DNA from: Ciborinia camelliae | Lineage: Eukaryota; Ascomycota; Leotiomycetes; Helotiales; Sclerotiniaceae | Direction: 5' to 3' | Assembly (NCBI GenBank): GCA_025890175.1 | Contig: JANPYM010000010.1 | Coordinates: forward strand, 1,022,427 to 1,086,426 | DNA: 64,000 nt | Shown: positions 58,373 through 64,000 of the stretch, in pieces | Numbering within the stretch: position 1 is the stretch's first letter | Layout: the number at the start of each line of letters is the position of its first letter | Position numbers and translations under genes: made by a program | The notes under the pieces: model-generated | Seen by the model: the letters and a program-made list of their open reading frames with translations, nothing else | What the model was told of the DNA's origin: nothing | The model's database searches: none

Positions 58373-59671
58373 GGTACAAGTCTAGATTATTGAGTGATAA
58401 GAGATGAAATACCGGTAATAATAATAATAATGTGTTGTGTTGCGAGCCCCTTGCTTACTCATAATAATCGTAATCATAATCATAATCATAGCCCTGAGGT
58501 ATCTAATCATCATCATTAGGTTTCTCTACCCCTTCATTTCTTTCTTGGCTAAAAGTAAAAGTCAAAAGTGCTTATTCTATTTTCCCACGTTCTATCTAGA
58601 TATTATTTATAAATGATCTATAAATGATTTATAAATTATAATTATTATCAAACCGAAGCCAACGAGACGGGATGCTAGGTAATTAATACCAGACAATTTT
58701 GAAAGAAGAACAATGTATATACATCCCGTAAAACTCCCACGGGTTATCAGTAAACGTTACGTTTCCTGTCTTCTCGGGTGACCGCAACAGCGTAGCATAC
58801 AGCATAGCATACCGACATTCATAGCTTCCATACCTATACTTGTAGCATCCATACCTAACAAACCTTACATACCTACTAGCTGGAGGTACCGAGGAATCTA
58901 CATGTACTGTACTCCCTATATCCGTCCTTTGATTCCGGTACCGACCGATGAATAACTCTTTTCATCCATAAACATTCATACATTCATACATTCATTGATT
59001 GTTTGATTGATATATTAATAACTACCTATTACAATAGATCCTTTTCGATCTTGCATCGGGAAAAAAGAAAGAAGAAAATCAAATAAATCTTCAGCCCTGC
59101 TTCTTTACCTAGGTAGGTACCTACCTAGGTTCTACTCTATTTTACATTTCTTAAACCCTTGCTCGCTGACGGGAACACTGCCTCGCCTCTGACATTACCC
59201 ATCAGAGATTCAAACCCAAATCCTCACTTTGCACATTAGTGTATCCGCCCATCACGAACCCTGTGCATCGCATCTTCCGATTCTCCCCCCTCCGTTCCTA
59301 ATCTAACCTACCACGTCCTACCTACCTACATACATCTGCCCCACGTTGAATATCGACGTCTTCGAATACATCCCAACTGCTACTTGACTAAGAATATCGT
59401 CGTGTCTATAAAGACATCTGCCGAATCCTCCTTCAAGGTTGAATATCAATCAAGCTCCACTCTCGATCTTGTCTCACACCGATCCGGTTCATTGTTGTCG
59501 GGAATCCGAAAGCTCCTTTACCCCTCAAGCGCCCACGGCTTTGTGCCGACCAAAAGCAATTAACCATTTAACAATCAACAATCAACAATCAAACAACTTG
59601 CAATCTTCAATCTTCAACCTTCAACCTTCAATCGCTCATAACGTCTCTTCACGTCAACACCTACAATCAAT

Positions 59672-61561
59672 ATGTCTGGGTATCCGGGATACAATAATGG
59701 AGGTTATGGAGCACCACATCAGCAGTACCCGCCCCAACCCTACTACCCGTAGGACTAATTTCTTCCTCCCTATGCAGTTCCCATGGAATCTCACTTACTC
59801 CTATATAGACCTCAGCCATCTTACGGAGCTCCCCCCCCTCAAGGAGGAGGCTACGGATATCATCAGCCTCCAGCCCCGCAACAGCCTTACGGATATTCTC
59901 AAGTAAGAGCTTCAACTTTGCAAGTGTTTGTCCCCGTCGCTAATGATTTCGTACCAAAAGCCCCCTCCACAACAATATGGCGGATACAACGGTGTGCCTC
60001 CAAATGCTCCAAATGCGCCACAATATGGTAGGCAAGGTTCGCAGAATAGTCTTGGGAGTTGTAGCCAGAGAGTGGAAATACTGATTCTTCTCCACAGGAA
60101 TGCCCTCAGTCAACTCTAACGCCTATACAAACGGCAACCAGAATGCTCCACCACCACCACCACAGGGAATGCATTCCTTTGGACAAGGTGCTCCCCAAGG
60201 CTATGCCTTCCAATATTCCAACTGCACAGGGAAGCGAAAAGCACTCCTGATAGGTATCAATTATTTTGGTCAGCGTGGTCAATTGCGTGGATGCATCAAC
60301 GATGTCAAGAACATGTCATCTTATCTGCACGAAAACTTTGGGTATCAGCGGGATGACATGGTTATTCTTACGGACGACCAACAAAACCCAATGAGTCAGC
60401 CTACTAAGCAAAATATATTACGAGCCATGCATTGGTTGGTGAAGGATGCTCGACCCAACGACTCGTTATTCTTCCATTATTCCGGTTAGTGGTGATCCAA
60501 GGCTTACAATCATGCATTTATTGACGTCTATAGGACATGGTGGTCAAACGAAGGATTTGGATGGCGATGAAGAGGATGGTTACGATGAAGTTATCTACCC
60601 GGTCGATTTTAGACAAGTCGGGCACATTGTCGATGACGAGATGCACAGGATCATGGTCCAACCTCTGCAACCTGGTGTTCGTTTGACAGCAATTTTCGAC
60701 TCATGCCATTCTGGAACTGCCCTCGACTTGCCTTACGTTTACTCCACCCAAGGAGTTCTCAAAGAACCAAATCTTGCAAAAGAAGCAGGCCAAGGTCTTC
60801 TCGGTGTTATTTCGTCATACAGCCAAGGTGATATGAGCGGTGTCGCAAGTAATTTGATGGGATTCTTCAAGAAAGCAACAACCGGAGACGATGCTTACAA
60901 CAAGTCACTGGCCACTAAAACATCGCCCGCTGATGTGATTATGTGGTCTGGAAGCAAGGATGACCAAACTTCGTCAGTATATTTCTTACCTTGGTATTGT
61001 TATTCATGATATATTTTGCACGATTGGAGAAGCCCTGGTCACAATGTGGTGCAAGGGTGTTTGGTGGCATTTTTAGCGTCGGAGTTTATAATCCCTTCGG
61101 GATATTGGACCATGTTTCTGTCACATATGTACATATAGATATCTAGTCACGTTCAATTTAAGAGCTCCAGGTCTATATCAACAGCCAAGTACGGCTAAGA
61201 TATAGACTAGGGGCCGCGAGTCACGTTGGGTCAAGTGACCCAGTGGACCTTCATCCACTGGCCTACTTCTTCCGTCCCCGGCCGTAAACAAGGACTAACC
61301 ATTCCCATGCAGAGCCGATGCTACTATCGCTGCACAAGCAACTGGTGCCATGTCATGGGCCTTCATCACCTCCATGAAGAAGAACCCCCAACAGAGTTAC
61401 GTCCAACTTTTAAACAGTATTAGAGACGAACTCGCCACCAAGTACACCCAGAAGCCGCAACTTAGTTGTAGTCATCCGTTGAGTATGTTCCCTTCTTTGC
61501 CTTCACAGTCTCTCTAGTGATGCTAATCACAGCAGATACCAATCTTCTCTTTGTCATGTAA
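59672..61561 (+). CDS. MCA1: Type I metacaspase
   Basis: Seven exons (59672-59748, 59809-59902, 59961-60027, 60098-60484, 60534-60972, 61313-61482, 61536-61561) give 419 residues. The first 110 residues form the Gln/Tyr/Pro/Gly-rich prodomain. The p20 domain follows, with [20 protein letters not shown], the catalytic His210 in HYSGHGGQ (formed by the fourth splice) and Cys266 in FDSCHSG. The acidic [10 protein letters not shown] loop fits the calcium-dependent family. The p10 part is in exons 6 and 7, ending TNLLFVM. Metacaspases cleave after Arg or Lys and act in protein quality control and fungal cell death. Intron 5 (60973-61312, 340 nt) is much longer than the others (49-70 nt), and the last acceptor is a CAGCAG tandem. 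If intron 5 were retained, the protein would stop early and lack the p10 part. Confidence 0.93.
61227..61261. repeat. Two overlapping inverted repeats in metacaspase intron 5
   Basis: TGGGTCA-AG-TGACCCA (61227-61242) and CCAGTGGA-CCTTCA-TCCACTGG (61240-61261) share the bases CCA at 61240-61242. Only one hairpin can form fully at a time. They lie about 50 nt before the splice acceptor. Confidence 0.75.
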
Positions 61562-62235
61562 ATAGTCACACGTTCAATGTATTAAAGGGTTTATGATGCA
61601 AGGGTCAATATTTTACGGCATCCATATGGATGGGAATTGGAAAGGTATGCAGCTACGACGTCTATGAAGAATGGCTTGATTGGAAAAAATATTGATGGAT
61701 TGCGGGATAGTAATTTTTTGGGATTTGATGGATGGCTTTACAGCCGATATTTGCGTATGTCTTTTCCTCGACCAAACGGATGACAGTAAAGGCTGAGGTG
61801 GATGGATAATGAATGCCAATCCGCTGAGATGTTCTCCTACAAGACGTTATGTCCAATATTCTTTCTCGCTGAACAGTGAAGGCCTGGCTACGATTGACTG
61901 AAGGCTTTTATTTATATGGTGATAATTTATTTGTGCACGCCAAAAACTTAACTGACTATAAGCTACCCCAATACCTATCCATACCCTACCATAAACACAT
62001 AACTCTTAACACCAATTAACCCATCCCCAAAAGTGCAACAAGTATTTTCCTAGTTCTGCACTCCACATCCAATCCAATTCCAATGCATATAATCATTTCT
62101 GCATTCATACTCCCGCTATCCTTAACATAACAAATTTCATTACTCGATGACGAAAAAGTAAGCAGAAGAAGACAAAAGAATGCCCAAAACCGAGAAACGG
62201 AAGGGAAAATAATAGAATAGAATACCCAAACACAA
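61562..62235. other. Intergenic, convergent 3' flanks
   Basis: Between the metacaspase stop and the end of the spindle-pole protein gene. No gene is supported. Confidence 0.5.
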
Positions 62236-64000
62236 CTACAACCCCTTAACTCGATCCGTGATCCCCTCATTCCTCTCCTTTAATATTTCCCTCACACTAC
62301 TTTTCAGACTGCTTTTCCTAACGCCACTGAAAGCCGGATTGATAATCGGTTGTGCCTGATTTGCTTTAATGGGCGAAGCATTCCTGGAAGGATTCCTCGA
62401 TCCAGACCGAGATGCAGAGCGGGATCCAGAGGCTTCTCTCCTTGCTGATGCTGACGCTTGAGTTTCTTCTCTCGCTGCATTTTCCTGGGATGAAATTCTC
62501 TTTGCGCGATTGGCCCTCATAACCTCTAATTTCCCGAGAATCTTCTGATGCATTTTCTTATTTTTGTCCCAGGCTTCTGCACCCTTGCGCATGCGCATAC
62601 CGGCTATGATTAGGAAAGCTACGGTGCGGATTGTGGCTTTAGGTTTAGGAGCAGGGGCGGGTTCTGGAATTAGGCTTGTTTGGCGGAGGAGACGGAGATC
62701 GGCTTTGTTGCTAGTGGGGTGTTAGTGGGGTGTTAAGCGGGGTGGGAAAAGGGGGAACTCACCATGCATCGTACATGTTAATTTTTGCGATTAGATATTT
62801 CTTCGCATATGCCAAATCGGTGCGCTTGCTTTCTTCTCGAGCGCATCGGGCTTTCATCCATTCGATTTGCATGCACAAGCCCTTTAATTCTTTTGCGTGT
62901 TTATCGTCTTTCTTTTCTATTTCTTTGAAGAATCGCTTCTCCCCTTCTTCTTTCTCCTTCTTCAGTGCCTGAATTTCGTCTTCGGTATATGATATTGACA
63001 TATTTGGAAATCTAACGCCGCGACTTAGAGTGTGCTTTTCGGCCTCCCATTCACTCTTCGCCTTGATGTAGTCTTCCTTGGACTTGACATATTCCTCCTC
63101 GAGAAGCTCCAGTTGTTCTTTGGTTGAAAGTGCCCTAGCACGTTCTCGGTTACGTTCATCACGGACACGGCGGAGACTGCTGCGAAGCTCAACTTCCTTG
63201 GCACTCACAGTTTGGATTGCATTTTCGCGTTCCTTGATGAGGAGTTCGAGAGATTCGCGCTGGATTTGAGTCTCCTGGAGCATTTCGTGAAGGTCACGAC
63301 GCTCAAGAGCTATGGTGTGGCCTTCACCGCTATTTGCACGTTCGGACATGAGCGCCTTCTGGAGACGATCAATCTTATCGCTGAGTCTGTTGATAGCTGC
63401 TTCAAAAGAAGCATTTCTGGTTGAGAGCTCATCTTTGGTAAGGCGTAGTTCATCCAATTGACGCTCTAACTGATCTTTCTCGGCTTCCCAAGTTTGTTCT
63501 TGATGTTGGAAGTTGATATTCAAGGCACTGAGTTTTCGTGCTGCTTCTTTGTCGGATTCCTTCATTCGGGAACGGAGGTCTTTGAGAGACTGGTGCGCTT
63601 CCGAGAGCTGATGTCGAAGTAGGGCAACTTCCTTGTGAGTGGAGCCACTGACGGAAGCCGGCGAAGAGGTAATGGCAAAACGAGCCATATCCGTCTCGTG
63701 CACTTTACGTTCAAGTTCAGCGATTTGTCGTTTGAGAGTTTTGACCTTCTCTTTGTGGGTGGTTTCACGTTGAATGTATTCATTCTCCTTTTGACGCAAT
63801 GCCGTGAGATCGTGTTTAATTTCAGAAAGCTCATGAGCAGTCTCGGTCTGCTGATCACCCGATCCTGGTTGGCTTGCCAATTCCAGGATGCGCTCTTCCA
63901 GTTTGCTAATAGTTTTCTTGGCTGTGGCTAACTCCCGCTTTTCGGATGAGCCGCGAAGTATACGATGTAGATCTTGAATTTCGGCATGAAGACGGGCCTC
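62236..64000 (-). CDS. Spindle-pole-body coiled-coil protein, PACT-like C-terminus (partial)
   Basis: The frame is open to the window edge, so the N-terminus is missing. Exon 64000-62763 and exon 62710-62236, joined over a 52-nt intron, give 570 residues. The first 340 or so are continuous coiled coil (Glu/Lys/Leu/Gln heptads, DELSTRNASFEAAINRLSDK and similar). MQIEWMKARC and DLAYAKKYLIAKINMYDACN then resemble the PACT centrosome-targeting region of pericentrin/Pcp1-type proteins. A basic Ser/Arg-rich tail ends it. Such proteins anchor gamma-tubulin complexes at the spindle pole body; in Aspergillus the relatives are PcpA and ApsB. Which of these it is needs the missing N-terminus (a CM1 motif would be expected there). 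Confidence 0.72.

Larger units (their letters stand above)
52849..59671. other. Gene-poor interval
   Basis: Nearly 7 kb with only low-confidence gene candidates (listed separately at 53424 and 54290). A short frame at 53131-53270 (FYVEHVEKKHGEKRLKC) has a faint C2H2-finger look but no intact finger. Tandem repeats cluster at 57170-57262 and 57980-58372. A TACCTAGGTA palindrome lies at 59106. The last 500 bp are the metacaspase promoter and leader. Confidence 0.55.

Noticed and set aside
1..64000. tRNA genes
   Set aside because: I looked for GGTTCRANNCC-type B boxes on both strands. The few partial matches (for example near 7890, 25990, 44145) lack an A box and cloverleaf pairing. A tRNAscan-SE run would settle it.

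Overview
This is ordinary nuclear DNA of a filamentous ascomycete. Genes are interrupted by short introns (about 48-125 nt, GT...AG, CTAAC-like branch points), intergenic DNA is AT-rich with microsatellites, and the proteins match Pezizomycotina families. The eIF3k, delta-8 desaturase and metacaspase sequences look most like Leotiomycetes (Helotiales, perhaps Sclerotiniaceae such as Botrytis or Sclerotinia). That placement is inferred from remembered family resemblance, not from a search. There is no operon, CRISPR array, provirus, recognisable transposon ORF or rRNA, and I found no convincing tRNA.

Layout. 0-9 kb: an F-box-like protein, a short-chain dehydrogenase/reductase, the NatA catalytic subunit NAA10 (one intron holds a poly-G run and a 10-N gap), a phosphoglycerate-mutase-like histidine phosphatase whose proline-rich tail looks cut short by an 8-bp duplication, and one doubtful small gene. 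9.7-25.3 kb: delta-8 sphingolipid desaturase, a Cys-containing small protein, dihydrolipoyl dehydrogenase, SGD1, SRP14, an AT-hook protein, and a ten-exon GBP2/HRB1-type RNA-binding protein with an 8-nt microexon. 25.3-28.8 kb is gene-free and rich in GGTAGG/CCTACC repeats. 28.8-46.7 kb is a dense housekeeping block: COQ9, SMC6, cystathionine gamma-synthase, UTP22, TSR4, eIF3k and a Ser/Thr-rich single-pass membrane protein. 46.7-49.8 kb is gene-free. 49.8-52.1 kb encodes an unrecognised protein. 52.1-59.7 kb is gene-poor, with a 28-copy hexanucleotide array and several tandem repeats. 59.7-64 kb carries a type I metacaspase and the C-terminal part of a spindle-pole coiled-coil protein that runs off the window.

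The genes do not form one pathway. Several share a theme: ribosome biogenesis and translation (SGD1, UTP22, TSR4, eIF3k), protein targeting and modification (SRP14, NAA10), mitochondrial metabolism (dihydrolipoyl dehydrogenase, COQ9) and genome or spindle maintenance (SMC6, the PACT-like protein). Two head-to-head pairs (SGD1/SRP14 and cystathionine gamma-synthase/UTP22) share promoters of about 320 bp.

Exon boundaries were placed by hand from GT/AG sites, reading-frame continuity and family alignment from memory, with no transcript evidence. I did not find a clearly new multi-gene system. The observations most worth checking are the microexon that encodes the RNP1 core of GBP2, two mutually exclusive hairpins in a 340-nt metacaspase intron, the 8-bp duplication in the phosphatase, and a 10-bp palindrome repeated across the intergenic DNA.
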